A stretch of DNA of 64,000 nt from Dastarcus helophoroides. Taxonomy: Eukaryota; Arthropoda; Insecta; Coleoptera; Bothrideridae. The stretch is taken from positions 39,762,661-39,826,660 of the forward strand of contig CM053329.1 of assembly GCA_028583605.1 (NCBI GenBank). The letters are read 5' to 3'. The translations under genes and the position numbers were made by a program. This document shows, piece after piece, positions 1 through 10,697 of this stretch (positions are counted from its first letter, which is position 1; every line of letters begins with the position of its first letter). Under the pieces are notes generated by a model. It made no database searches, was not told where the DNA came from, and saw nothing but the letters and a program-made list of their open reading frames with translations.

Positions 1-20
1 AGAGAGAGCGAGAGAGAGAC
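1..20. repeat. (GA)n simple repeat
   Basis: Short alternating GA tract with one C interruption at the window edge. Its full length is unknown because it runs off the window. Confidence 0.8.
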
Positions 21-1703
21 CATTAAACTAATTATTTTTGACAATTCTTGCCTAAAATCGATGTATCAGCCAATTACAAGCGAGTAAATATCTCAAGCAT
101 TAACAAATAGTGTCGATAAACATCTCCTACTTTTAGCGCCGCAGTTTTCTCGCTGACAATCTGGTTCTATTTCGCAAGTAAACCGTGTTAAGGGGCAACA
201 AGGTCGGCAGCCTAAGCCGGTAATTTCATTTAGAAGTTTAACTTTAAAGGAATCGCCAGGGTTTTGTAGAATAACGGGCCGTTCCATTCTCATCAATGGA
301 ACGTTGAGCGCTAATAAATGGCCCAATTTACACGTTTAACAAGATTGATATACCCCCGATTTTCGACGCTTTAGTGCCAGAGGAGAATAGGGGCCATAAC
401 TTCGCTACGTACACTTAACTTTGAGTTCGAAATCGACGACAGGGGCGATGATTCAGCCGCTTAATTTATTTTTTGTAGTTCCCTATTGAAACTGCGAAAT
501 TTTGTGATATTGATAAGAGTGTGGGAAACGCACTTAACAGAGAAATGAGCGGTCCAATGAAAGTCAACATTTGTTAGGTTATTTCGCACATAGATCTTCT
601 ACGAAAGCTTCAAGTTCTTATAAATCAATTAACTAATGTTAAATATTCGAATATTTTTAAAAGTCGAATCGTAAAAAGTCATCGAATATTAGTTAGTTAA
701 TAATTATTCCGAAAATTTTCGCAAGTTTGAAATAAATTTAAAGCAGTTTTCGCCTATCTTCCTTTTATGATTGTAAAAATCAGCCGCCATATGTAAATCG
801 ACTTCAAAAATACCTTTCGATTTGCTTATCTCTTTTCCAGATTCTATGCTCCTAAGATTACAAATGTCATAGTTAACGTCTTTGGTCGACGATCTGTCAC
901 TTAAAATTTGTAATTCTCGTTAATATCAGTTATATTTTATTTATTAATTTTGTTGCCTATATTATCTATTAATGGCAAAATAAAAAATAAGTTCCGCGAA
1001 TTAGATATGGTGTTATTGGGGCGATTTGCATGTCCGGGTTAATTTCTCATATTCATACGCAAACAAGCTCGGGCAATAAAAATAAATAAATTTGTTTTAA
1101 GTCGAAGTTTGTGGTGGAAAAAAGCCGATATCATCAATTGAGTGCAATAGAAACTCGCTAAGGTGTTCCGAATAAATTTGCATAAATGAATTTTAATGGA
1201 AACTGTGCGGAAAATCTGCAATAAGACGACTTCAAAGTGATTTCCTAAAGAAATATAACCACGCGAAATAAAGATGTAAAATAGGGAATATATCAATAGG
1301 GTGATTTCGTGTTCTAAATTAGACAACGTTGGCGGTAATTACGCACGAAAAGTGCTAGATGTAAATTTAAATTTTTCGTTTTTAACCTAAAAAATTTTCT
1401 GCGCCTTTTGCGAAAGAAACCACAGAATTTGATATTGTCCTTCGACTGTTACGCAACGTTGCCAAACTTAAATTTAGGGAAAAAAAGGTTACTTAACTCA
1501 ATTCTTTAGAAGAAAAATATATTTAAGGGTATTTTTAGCGGGAAATACTGTAGGCGCTATTGCAAAATGAGCATATGTGGGTTATTTAGTTGCTTTGGAA
1601 TGCTTCAAGAAATTATGAATGGCGTAAAAGAAGTGACGTTTTCTTAGATTTAGGTCGCAGTAAAGCAGTGTTGTCGGCTTTTCATTTTCGCCCAGATAAT
1701 CCG
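21..1703. other. AT-rich unique DNA, no gene seen
   Basis: No open frame here resembles a protein; the 77- and 95-aa minus frames look like chance. A pyrimidine stretch ending in CAG at about 825-840 on the plus strand resembles a 3' splice site, but no convincing donor follows within 100 bp, so no exon is called. Confidence 0.6.
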
Positions 1704-1955
1704 GGTTAGGTTAGGTTAAGTTATGTTATGTTCATATATGTAATATTTCTATATGGCGTGTTTTGTACCTTCATGCTTGTCCTCCAAAGAGTACGACATA
1801 TACTGTCATCTCACCTTTTTGACAACGCATTTTGTAGTGGCGATTATACACAACACGCCATATAGAAGTATTACATATATGGTTATGTTAGGTTAAGTTA
1901 TGTTATGTTAGGTTAGGTTAGGTTTGGTTTGATTAGATTATGTTAGGTTAGTTTA
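1704..1955. repeat. Degenerate TTAGG-type (GGTTA)n tract
   Basis: Units GGTTA/GGTTAA/GTTAT repeat at 1704-1732 and again at 1882 to about 1955, interrupted by a small hairpin element at 1733-1881. TTAGG is the canonical insect telomere unit (established knowledge). The tract is short and internal, with many variant units, so it is an interstitial telomere-like repeat or a look-alike simple repeat rather than a chromosome end. Confidence 0.7.
1733..1881. mobile_element. 149-bp MITE with long terminal inverted repeats
   Basis: The first 30 bases (1733-1762, from CATATATGTAATATTTC) are the reverse complement of the last 30 (1852-1881) with one mismatch, and similarity continues a few bases inward. 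The interior has no coding capacity. The flanks are GTTATGTT on both sides, which would be an 8-bp target duplication, but the host is itself a GGTTA-like repeat, so this match could be fortuitous. Size and structure fit a non-autonomous DNA transposon; the superfamily is not determined. Confidence 0.75.
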
Positions 1956-2520
1956 GATTGATGGTAGCTTCTTTCTCTCTGTTTGTTATACCCCTTACCC
2001 TGCAATATTGACAAATGGCAGTAGAGAACGTTCAGTAATTTCAATTTTCAATAAACAATATTTTGATTTTTATGACATTTTTACTATTAAAGTCAAATTT
2101 TCGCGATTAAAGTCAAAATTTTGAAAAAGTCGAAATTTCGATTTTAAATTCCAAATTTCGAAAAAAGAAGTCGATAGTTTGAAATTTTTAAACTTTACGA
2201 TCGAAATAATTGTTTTTTTTTATTTGGTGTCTGTTTTACGCCTTTGTAGACTAAAAAAAGCAAAATACAGATTTTTTATAGTTTGATTTTCAATCACTGA
2301 TTAGGTGGCAATACTGCAGCATAGGCGGCTTGTTATAAATAGAATAAAACCAGCAAATCTGCAAATACCTGGAATATCCATAATTATAAGTATTAAATAA
2401 TTCTAGGAAATAAGGAAACAAAACAATATTCTACCTAATTGGATTAATTATTGCCAGCAGCGTAATGCCATCATAGAGTTTATTTGATATAAAAGCTCTA
2501 TGCGTAATTCATAATCACAT
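1956..2520. other. AT-rich DNA, no gene seen
   Basis: Contains A/T runs (poly-T near 2213-2222) and TCGAAATTT-style degenerate sequence like that seen later in the window. No supported feature. Confidence 0.6.
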
Positions 2521-2877
2521 CAGTGTTGCCAGGCGATTTAATCGTTTTATAATTTTTTAAAATAAATCTACCAGATTCCAAATTTACGTAAAATGTATCA
2601 AAAAGGTGGCATTCAAACAAGCGCTGACATTTTTCGTGAGACTCAAAACGAAATTTATAAAAACATAAATTATATTTACATATAGAACTTGACAACTGAA
2701 AAAAGTAGATTCATCAAACTCCTTTTTGGCCTTTAATGCCTTTAAGTCATCTAGTTGTGAAATAAATCTCACTCGACATATCAGACGTAAAAAACTGTGG
2801 ATTGTGAGCATAAAATAAAAACGGGAGTCATAAAAAATTGTAGATCTGCAGTTAAATATTCAAAGTTGGCAACAGTG
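2521..2877. mobile_element. Possible diverged hAT-like element
   Basis: Starts with CAGTGTTGCCAG, the same 12-base terminus as the well-supported hAT element at 3463. The only candidate right end is TTGGCAACAGTG near 2866-2877, which matches imperfectly. No target duplication is visible (AATCACAT on the left, GTGGAGTT on the right). It may be a decayed or truncated relative, or a chance match to the terminus. Confidence 0.3.
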
Positions 2878-3462
2878 GTGGAGTTCCATTGAACATGAAT
2901 TTGGTGCACGAACTACAAATAACATGTTTATACAACTGAAGTAAGGACAAAATTGACACAATTATTAAATTTACATCTTAGAATTTATATTATAAGATTT
3001 AAATATGAATACATGTCATATGTGAGACAGTCCATTTCTTTCGTTAAATCGTTGGAAATTAGAAATGACATTTGGAACAGTTATCAAATGTCAGATATAT
3101 TTTTCTGTGTTTTCCGTTAAATCGTCAAGTTATTGCAGAAAATTCTTGCATTTGCAGTGATAGTGCTACATCTTGAAAAAATAATGGTTGCAGCAAACGC
3201 CGTAGTGGAAATTTTGTTGCTTTGTGAGTATATTTATACGATTTCTTCCATTGAAAATTGTAGGTATTTGTGCAGTAATGAAAAATATTTACTAAAGAAA
3301 AATGAGACATTTTGTTTATCCTTAGCAATATAAAATAGCAGTTTCGCACAATTTCTCTAAATGTATATTTAAAAATTATAATTTAATAACTTAACCTCGT
3401 CAAAGTGTCATAGATATTTGGTGGCTTCGATTCATAGACAACCAACACCTGTTTGTTTTGCG
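2878..3462. other. AT-rich DNA, no gene seen
   Basis: Open frames of 66-74 aa on both strands overlap each other and have no recognisable domain. The phrase CGTTAAATCGT occurs twice (about 3044 and 3117), suggesting an old local duplication. No other supported feature. Confidence 0.5.
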
Positions 3463-4041
3463 CAGTGTTGCCAGATGACCTGAGATCTTTTCAACTAAAT
3501 GACGCCCTAAGTTCTACTAAAATGTTATACATTTTAATAAATTATACGAAATTTATCACTAAATTTATTATCGTAATGGGTGCATTTAAACATTTTTGAG
3601 TATCAAAAAAACAACTCTAGCTTCGCCTCCTAAAATTTGACGACTGAGAAAAAGTCCTCAACCCAATATTCACCATATATCTAGTCGTATTTTCCCCTAC
3701 AAAAAATCGATTTTTATGTCAATTATTTGTTAGTAGTTAACACGAAAAATATGAAGTAAACTCCTTTTTTTTGTCGTCATTAATTCGTTTGCGGTTATTT
3801 TGAAATAAATACATGTTCTTGCCGTCGTCATATTTTTTTAAGGACAAAAATAAAAGACCCTGCGTATAAGTTGTATACCCTGAAAAGATAATCAAAATTT
3901 TACTAAACGACAGAAATTCTATCAAATGAAATAACAATTCTACCAAACATTTCTACTAAACAAATCGTTTGACCAAATGAACTACAGGCAGGCAAAAATT
4001 CTACTTAATTTAGTAGAAATTCTACTTATCTGGCAACACTG
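3463..4041. mobile_element. 579-bp non-autonomous hAT transposon
   Basis: The terminal inverted repeats are CAGTGTTGCCAGAT at 3463 and its complement ending CTGGCAACACTG at 4041, about 14 bp. They are bracketed by a perfect 8-bp direct repeat GTTTTGCG (3455-3462 and 4042-4049). The 8-bp duplication and the CAGTG start are hallmarks of the hAT superfamily. Several TTCTACTAAA-like motifs cluster near both ends, as expected of subterminal transposase-binding sites, and a GTAGAAATTCTAC palindrome lies by the right end. There is no transposase frame, so mobilisation would need a relative elsewhere. The intact duplication argues for a simple, fairly recent insertion. Confidence 0.88.
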
Positions 4042-4049
4042 GTTTTGCG

Positions 4050-4732
4050 ATGTCTGTGGGCAATACAACTGTCATTCAATAAATGTCTTATTTATTTGAC
4101 ATTTGTCGCTTGTCGTGTTTCGCTTTTAACTTTTATCTCAGTAAATGCCACTCAAAAAAAAAACCATAATCGTAGTGCGAATAGTGAAGTTCATATTTAC
4201 GAAAATTGTGAAGCAGCCGCATAATTTCGTTATTAGCATATTTTGAGCGAGGACGTGTTAAAAATTGCCCACCGCTACCCTTAAATGCCGTTATACAAGT
4301 AAGTTGCAATTATACGTACGTATAAACAAATTTGTTTCAATTTAACAATGATACATTTGCCGATGTCCTGTGTTCTTACAGTTGCGTGGACTGTCGCTAA
4401 AAACTTGCACGATTTATCAGTTAGGGCTATATTTGAATAAATTCATTTAATTTGTTTAATTAACGGTTGGGGATAACCAATCAGTAGTTTGGACAACGGT
4501 TATAAACAAAAATTCGCTAAAAAATCCTTCAAGTTTTTATTACGGTCGAGATGTGGAAACGCCTGATTCGTAGTGACACTCGAAATACTCTTATTCCGTG
4601 GCCACAGACCACAGAAAAGTAAACCAGAGGCGCGGCCGTGTTACCGAAAAATTATGGGTTTTAAAAGGTTGAATATTTTTGTCCGATTTTTTGCTTTTAT
4701 TAGCACATTAGCAGAGAAAGAAACAATATATA
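4050..4732 (+). other. Unique DNA; weak first-exon-like signal
   Basis: Mixed-composition sequence follows the hAT element. An initiator-like TCAGTA near 4139 and a donor-like CAA|GTAAGT at about 4298-4305 would frame a roughly 165-bp leader exon containing ATGCCGTTATACAA. There is no TATA box, no downstream exon could be paired, and the open frame is only a few codons. This is recorded as a weak signal, not a gene call. Confidence 0.15.
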
Positions 4733-4828
4733 CGAATTATGACGACAAAAAAAAAAGAAGTTTACTACATATTTTCGTGTTGACTGCAACAATAATTGAC
4801 ATAAAAATCGATTTTTTGTTGGAGAAAA
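4733..4828. repeat. Inverted fragment related to the hAT interior
   Basis: This segment closely matches the reverse complement of 3690-3790 inside the 579-bp hAT element. It shares GACGACAAAAAAA, GTTTAC..CATAT, CGTGTT and AATTGACATAAAAATCG in the same order, with small indels. No terminal repeats are seen here, so it is a truncated second copy in opposite orientation. Confidence 0.75.
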
Positions 4829-5209
4829 TTTCAACTTTTTTCAAAATATTGATTAAAAGTCGACTTAGAAAAAAACTGATTTCTCTTTTGAAAATTACGG
4901 AATTTTTGAAGATGTTTACCTTTTTTTTTTAAAAAAATTTGGATTCTCACGAAATTATTTTTGAAACTGAAAATGTAGCGAAATTTTTGAAAATTACGAT
5001 TTTGAAGCTTGGAAGCCTGGAAGCACTTTACCCCTTTTGTTGAAATTTCAAGAAAAAGTCGAGATTTTTGAAAAAAAAAATGGGCTAAGCGTAACATTTC
5101 CAGATTTTTATTTTTAAAGATTTAGAGTTGCCCAAAATTCCTATTTATTGACGACTTTTTTTAATTTTGCCTTTAAAATCCAAATTTAGACATTACTAAA
5201 AATTTTAAT
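4829..5209. repeat. AT-rich degenerate TTTTGAAAATTTCGA-type sequence
   Basis: Low-complexity DNA of short phrases such as GAAATTTTTGAAAATTACG. The same style recurs at 17.7-18.0, 18.6-18.9, 19.4-19.65, 20.1-21.1, 55.1-57.9 and 60.4-62.4 kb, so it is a diffuse genome-wide repeat type. The 88-aa and 119-aa F/K-rich frames here are by-products of composition. Confidence 0.6.
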
Positions 5210-7583
5210 TCTGTCCCTCTGTTTTTTTTTGCCTTTTTGCTCTTTTACCTTTCTGCTTCCCTTTCTGTCTGTTTTTCTGTATTTCTACCTTTTTCTGTCT
5301 TTCTGTATTTTTTGTCTTTTTATCTTTTTTTCTGCCTTTCAGTATTTTTTCTGTGTTTCTGCCTTTTTTTCACTTTTTCTGTATTATTTCAGTGTTTCTG
5401 CCTTTTTTCTGTGTTTCGGTCTTTCTTTATTTTTTCTGTGTTTCTGTCTTTTTGTCTTTTCTTCTGCCCTTGTCTGTTCTGTATTTTTTCTGCCTTGCTG
5501 TCTTTGTCTTTCTTTTTCTGTCTTTATATCTTATCTTTCTGTCTATTTTTCTGTCTTTCCATCCTTTCTTCTGTCTTTCTAGATTTTTTCTGTGTTTCTG
5601 CCTGTTTTCTGCGTTTCTGCCTTTTTTTCTCTCTTTCTGTCTTTCTTTTTGTGTTTCTGTCTTGTCTTTTTTCTGCCTTTCTGTGTTTTATTTGTCTTCC
5701 TGTATTTTTTCTGCCTTTCTTTCTTTTTGTTTTTTTTTTCTGTCTTTATATCTTGTCTTTCGGTTTTTTCTGTCTTTCTGTCTTTATTTCTGTCTTTCTG
5801 TATGTTTTCTGTGTTTAGGTCTTTTTGTCTTTTTTTCTGTCTTTGTGTGTTTGCTCTGCATTTCTTCTGTTTTTCTCTTTTTTTGTTTTTATATCTTATC
5901 TTTATCTTTTTCTGTCTTTCTGTCTTTTTTCTGGATGTATTTTTTCGTGTTTCTGCCTGTTTTCTGTGTTTCTGCCTTTTTACTGTCTTCCTGTCTTTTT
6001 TTGTTTTTCTGTCTTGTCTTTACTGCCTTTCTGTGTTTTTTCTGTCTTTCTGTATTTTTTCTGTCTTTCTATATTTTGTCTGTCTTTCTGTCTTTTTGTC
6101 TTTCTTTTTCTGTCTTTATATCTTGTCTTTCTGTTTTCTGTCTTTTTTCGGTCTTTTTGAATTTTTTCTGTTATTTTGCCTTTTTGCTTTTTTTTTGCCT
6201 TTTTCCGTATTTCGTAGTTATTCTGTGTTTCTGTCTTTTTTCAGTTTTTTTCAGTTTTTTATGGTTTTTCCATCTTCCTGTATTTTTTCTGCCTATATCC
6301 TGTCTTTCTGTCTTTTTATTGTCTCTGTTTTTTCTGCCTTTGTGTGTTTGTTATGTATTTTTTCTGTCTTTCTTTTTCTGTCTTTATAGCTTATCATTGT
6401 CTTTTTCTGTCTTTCTATCTTTTCTGTTTGTATTTTTCTGTGTTTCTGCCTGTTTTCTGTGTTTCTGCATTTTTTCTGTCTTCCTGTCTTTTTGTGTTTC
6501 TGCCTTGTCTTTACTGTCTTTCTGTGTTTTTTGTCTTTCTGTATTTTTTGTCTTTCTGTATTTTTCGGTCTTTCTGTATTTTTCTGTCTTTTTGTCTTTC
6601 TTTTTCTGTCCTTATATCTTGTCTTTCTGTTTTTCTGTCTTTCTGTCTTTTTTCGGTCTTTGTGAATTTTTTCTCTCTTTTTGCCTTTTGCCTTTTTGCT
6701 TTTTTTGCCTTTTTCTGTCTTTCACAGTTTTTCTGTGTTTCTGTCTTTTCTGTTCTTTTTTCAGTTTTTCTGTGTTTTTTCCGTCTTCTTGTATTTTTTC
6801 TGCTTATATCTTGTCTTTATGTCTTTTTTCTGTCTCTTGTTTTTTCTGCCTCTGTTTTTTCTGCCTTTATGTGTTTGTTCTGTATTTTTCTGTCTTTCTT
6901 TTTCTGCCTTTCTATCTTTTCTGTCTGTATTGTTCTGTGTTTCTTCCTGTTTTTTGTGTTTCTGCCTTTTTTCTGTCTTCCTGTCTTTTTTTGTTTTTCT
7001 GTCTTGTTTTTTCTGTCTTTCTGTATTTTTTCTGTCTTTGTCTTTCTGTATTTTGCCTGTCTTTCTGACTTTTTGTCGTTCTTTTTCTGTCTTTTTGAAC
7101 TTTTTCTGTTATTTTGTCTTTTTGTTTTTGCTTTTTTTTGTTTTTCGTAGTTTTTTTGGTTTCTGTTTTTTTCGTACTTTTCTGTGTTTCTGTCTTTTTT
7201 CTGGGTTTTTTTCAGCTTTTCTCTGTTTTTTCCGTCTTTCTGTATTTTTTATGCCTTTCTGTCTTTTTCTTTCTTTTTCTGCCTCTTTTTTTCTGCGTTT
7301 CTGTATTTTTTCTGCCTTTCTGTATTTTTTCTGTCTTTCTGCCTTTTTTCTGCGTTTCTGCATTTTTCTGTCTTTCTGTCTTTTTTGTTGTCTTTTTGTG
7401 TTTTTTCTGTCCTTCTGTTTTTTGTCTTTCTGTGTTTTTTCTGTCTTGTATTTTTTGCGTCTTTTTGTTTTTCTGTCTACCTGTCGGTGCTTCTGTCTGC
7501 TTGTCGTTTGTCTTTCTGTCTGTGTTTTCGTCTTTTCGTCTTTCTGTTCTTTACATCTTTCTGTTTTCTGTCTTTTATTTTAT
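5210..7583. repeat. 2.37-kb polypyrimidine satellite (TTTCTGTC)n
   Basis: Almost pure T/C/G with very little A on the plus strand, built from TTTCTGTC, TTTCTGCC, TTTCTGTA and TTTTTTCTG phrases. It has higher-order structure: the phrase CTGCCTGTTTTCTG recurs at 5598, 5953 and 6446 (variant at 6943), with the last two spacings 493 and 497 bp, and CTTGTCTTTACTG plus GAATTTTTTCTG follow in the same order. Because TAA, TAG and TGA are rare in such sequence, overlapping frames up to 571 residues of F/L/S/C/V exist in all three plus frames. They have no domain and are composition artefacts. The tract could adopt triplex-type structures (inference). Confidence 0.92.
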
Positions 7584-10013
7584 TTCTCGAAATTTCCGAT
7601 TAAACTTCGAAACGAATTGAAATTTTGCGAAAGAATTATGAAACGTGTCGTGTAACGCATCTTACGACCCTATGACGTTTTCGGTATAAATTCATTTTCT
7701 TAAAATAAGCAATACATTTTCATTTTATTTTACAAATTGCGTCTTTCATTAAATATTTATGGTGAAAAAATTCCCCTTATAAGACAACTGACTAGAAATC
7801 TTGCTACGTTTTACGATGCGACAAAAAGCCTGTGTCCGACCGGTGCAGGAATGAAAAATAGAACCAAGACAGCGTCATTAATGACTGTTAGTTAGTATGC
7901 GGCTTCTCTAGCGGACAAATGGCACATCAAATTAAATAATAACGATAGTAATATGTTCCCGTCAAGAGAAACAAAAAAAAAACCTTAAACGCTAAAATAA
8001 AACGACGTCTGTTAAGTTTGCCGGGGTGCAAAAATATTACGACAGGTGTAATACCTGCAGCTAATTTAATTTAAGGAAGCCAGAATAGCGGTAAAGCTCG
8101 AGAGAGAAAGAGATACTAAGAGGAATCAACATAAAATGTGTGTCATAATTTCGCAGAGGTTTTTAAACAGCTATTACGGAACTTTAAAATTTATGAAATT
8201 CCGGCTATAAACCTAAGCTAGGATTAAAAATTTCCCTTTTCCCATTAAAATTCCGCAAATCGGGGCAAACGTTTTATAAAAGACGCCTCATTTAATTACA
8301 CTTAATAATTTTCATTTCTGGCTCTTAGTCGGTGACATCTAGTCGAGGATTAATGGAAGTGCCATTTAAAAAAATTGCTCGAGTAATTAAATGGATGGGG
8401 GTTGGGTTCGTTGGTGGGGCAGCCAGCGATTTGTTGTTAAATTCAGCACGGGAGGGCGATTTATTTTGGTCAAATTTTCCATGCTACTGTTGCATAATTA
8501 ACAAAGGTTAAGCGGTGAGGCGTTCACTGTTGTTCTATATTAAATGTTATCGAACCGCCGCCGCCACCGCCACCGTGTAGGGCTAGCTATATCCTGTGCT
8601 GCAGGATATTATCACTGTAAGGTCAGGTGAACTTGTATTAAACCAGTCTATTAACTTCCATACACAACAAGTTGGATTATTTATTTGCATTACGGGAATG
8701 TTCGGTTAAAATAACTGGCAGCGTAGACGTTCCGATTATATCGATCACTTGCCTTCAAAAATTTATATTTTTCTTAATTATTGATTCGTCAAAATCGATC
8801 CTTTAATGTGAAATTTTAAAGAATGTTATGAACGCGACCGACGTCAGCTTTGGGACGAGAACCGGTGCGTTCAACGTTGCATATGTGGTAGAGATTCTTG
8901 ACAACAGTTCCTCATCTTTTTCCAAGCATTTTTGGACTAGGTTAGAAAAAATCATAATCTTTAAAAGGGTCCAATTTTTCAAAAGAAAAAACGTCGGAGA
9001 TGAATTCAAAATTCATAAAATCAAAATTTATTTACTGTTTATTTTTCTATCATCTTTTTTATTTATAAAAACCTTCAGTTCTTTGGCTGTTAGAGTTTTA
9101 TTCGAGAGTGTTTTCGTTTTGTTGATGGTGAACGCAATTCGTGCGTTTATGATGACAGACGCCCTCATCTTTTAGCAGTAATATTTATGCAGGTTTTTGC
9201 AGTTAAATATTAACCCTTTTGAGATGGGTCGACGTCTGGCGTCGCCGCGCGTCGTCGAGAGATAAAACCCTCATAACAGCGCGGGATTATTTCGTATCAC
9301 AAACTCGCCTGCCACAATTTCGGATGTTTGTCCGACCAAAAAGGAACAAGAGATTTGTTTTAAATATCGCGGGGAAGTTTAACCGTAAATAAGTTTGTAT
9401 ATATGTTCAACTGGTAGGAGACGCATTAAATATGTTGTCGGGGAAGATGCTCCGAGTGTCGGGAGTGTCTTCTTAATAAAGTGCCTCCACAGCAAACATT
9501 AATAAAACTTTCCTCTTAGTGGAAAATATCAAGGGAAGCACAATTTCCGTTGTAAATTTTCATTGACAGATATACGCTCTTATAAACTACTTTATTATTT
9601 ATCGATGCGAGTCCTTTGGGCTCGCTCAAAGGAACGTTATTACTTTCAGCAAAAATATGAATTGGATTTCGTAATTAAACTTCTTTTTCTTATTTTGAAA
9701 ATCGAAATTTAAGTTTACAGCATCGAAGCTTTCCGTTCGAATTTAAATTTTTGACTCATTTTTTTTTTTCAAAATTTAAACCTACCTCGAATTTTTCCTA
9801 GGAATCTTAACTTGTTTCTCCAAGCTTGAAGTTTAAATCCGACATGTTTTAATCATAGACGTCATAAGAAACGGGGCTTTGAATTAAAAAGTATTTATAT
9901 TGTTAGGTCACTAGAGTTAGAAATGTGTGATCAGCGATTGGGGGTGATTTTGTTTTAAAAATTAATTATTAATGCAGCTTGCAATCGATATTCTATTTTT
10001 GAGTGCTTATACA
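7584..10013. other. Unique DNA, no gene seen
   Basis: Moderate-complexity sequence with GC-richer islands near 8400-8470, 8550-8610 and 9230-9260. A 115-aa plus frame (8828-9175) and a 68-aa minus frame overlap each other and show no recognisable domain. No splice pair, RNA gene or transposon end was identified. It could hold cis-regulatory sequence, but nothing in it proves this. Confidence 0.5.
8555..8575. repeat. (CCG/CCA)n trinucleotide repeat
   Basis: Seven CCG/CCA triplets in a row in otherwise AT-rich DNA, ending just before a small hairpin (8 bp ATATCCTG / CAGGATAT, 8589-8609). No surrounding frame makes it a credible proline tract. Confidence 0.75.
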
Positions 10014-10464
10014 TATTTATATAAGCTGTGAGTTTGGGGCAAGACTAGACCCTCATCGAGAATTTGGGGCAATACTAGACCTCATTGTGGGTTTGGGGGC
10101 AAGACTAGACCCTCATTGTGAGTTTGGGGCAATCCCCATTGCCTCAATTTGCAGCAGGACCTAGTCATCCTGTGTGGTTTGGGACAAGGAGACCAATCCC
10201 ATGCAGTTTGTTGGACTCGGTCCTGCACAAGATCTTCAGCATCTCAAGGAACATTCTCGGCTAAATCTAGTCTTTTTTTGTGCATTTTTTTTTATTTCAA
10301 TTAATACATATATTTGTTTTTACAGGTGTCTTTGGTTGAAACCCTTCATCATAAGCAGTCATCAAGTCTCGTGGAACCCATCCTTGAGAGTCTCACCTCA
10401 GTAGACTGAGTGGTCAGCGAGAAGTGCCCTAAGTTGCGGTTTTATATATTAACCGCGACTTAGA
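10014..10464 (+). repeat. GTTTGGGGCA element, copy 1
   Basis: Begins with four units of about 30 bp (10027-10135; GAGTTTGGGGCAAGACTAGA with variants). A unique body follows (GGTTTGGGACAAGGAGACC.., ..CTAAATCTAGTC), then a T-rich stretch, an ACCCTTCATCATAAGCAG block and a final CAGTAGACTGAGTGGTCAGC block ending in GGTTTTATATATTAA. Copy 2 at 11955-12577 has the same order of blocks, so this is a dispersed repeat family. No coding frame fits a transposase or RT. It ends where an LTR-like sequence begins. Confidence 0.75.
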
Positions 10465-10697
10465 TGTTACAAGGATGTCGCGTATTTGAAACACTTTATT
10501 TCGACAAAGAAACATAGCTTAATGAAACAACAATCGTTTACTCCGATGAATTACTCCGCACTGAATTAATCATAATAGTGGTGCACGTGTATTTATATCA
10601 GACATCCGCTTCTGGAGGTATCCATTCGGGAAAAAGTCTGAGTCAGAGTCTAGACACCTGCACGTGATTCATCGCGATAATAACACTGGGGTGGTCA
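10465..10697 (-). mobile_element. Solo-LTR-like repeat, copy 1 (diverged)
   Basis: Read on the minus strand, this segment begins near TGACCACCCCAG, has a TATAAATA-like box (complement of TATTTATATCAG near 10590), then AAATAAAGTG with a polyadenylation hexamer (near 10490), and ends in TTGTAACA. This TG..TATA..AATAAA..CA order is that of an LTR. It aligns end to end with 15668-15928 but is considerably diverged. No target duplication is visible (TTAGA versus ATTGC), so the edges and class are provisional. Confidence 0.5.

Noticed and set aside
5229..7655. Open frames up to 571 aa (also 324, 268, 265, 193 aa) rich in F, L, S, C, V
   Set aside because: They lie in a polypyrimidine satellite, overlap in all plus frames, have no domain, and result from the scarcity of stop codons in T/C-rich DNA.
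8828..9175. 115-aa plus frame with hydrophobic stretches
   Set aside because: Hydrophobicity follows T-rich codons; overlapped by a minus frame; no domain or splice support.
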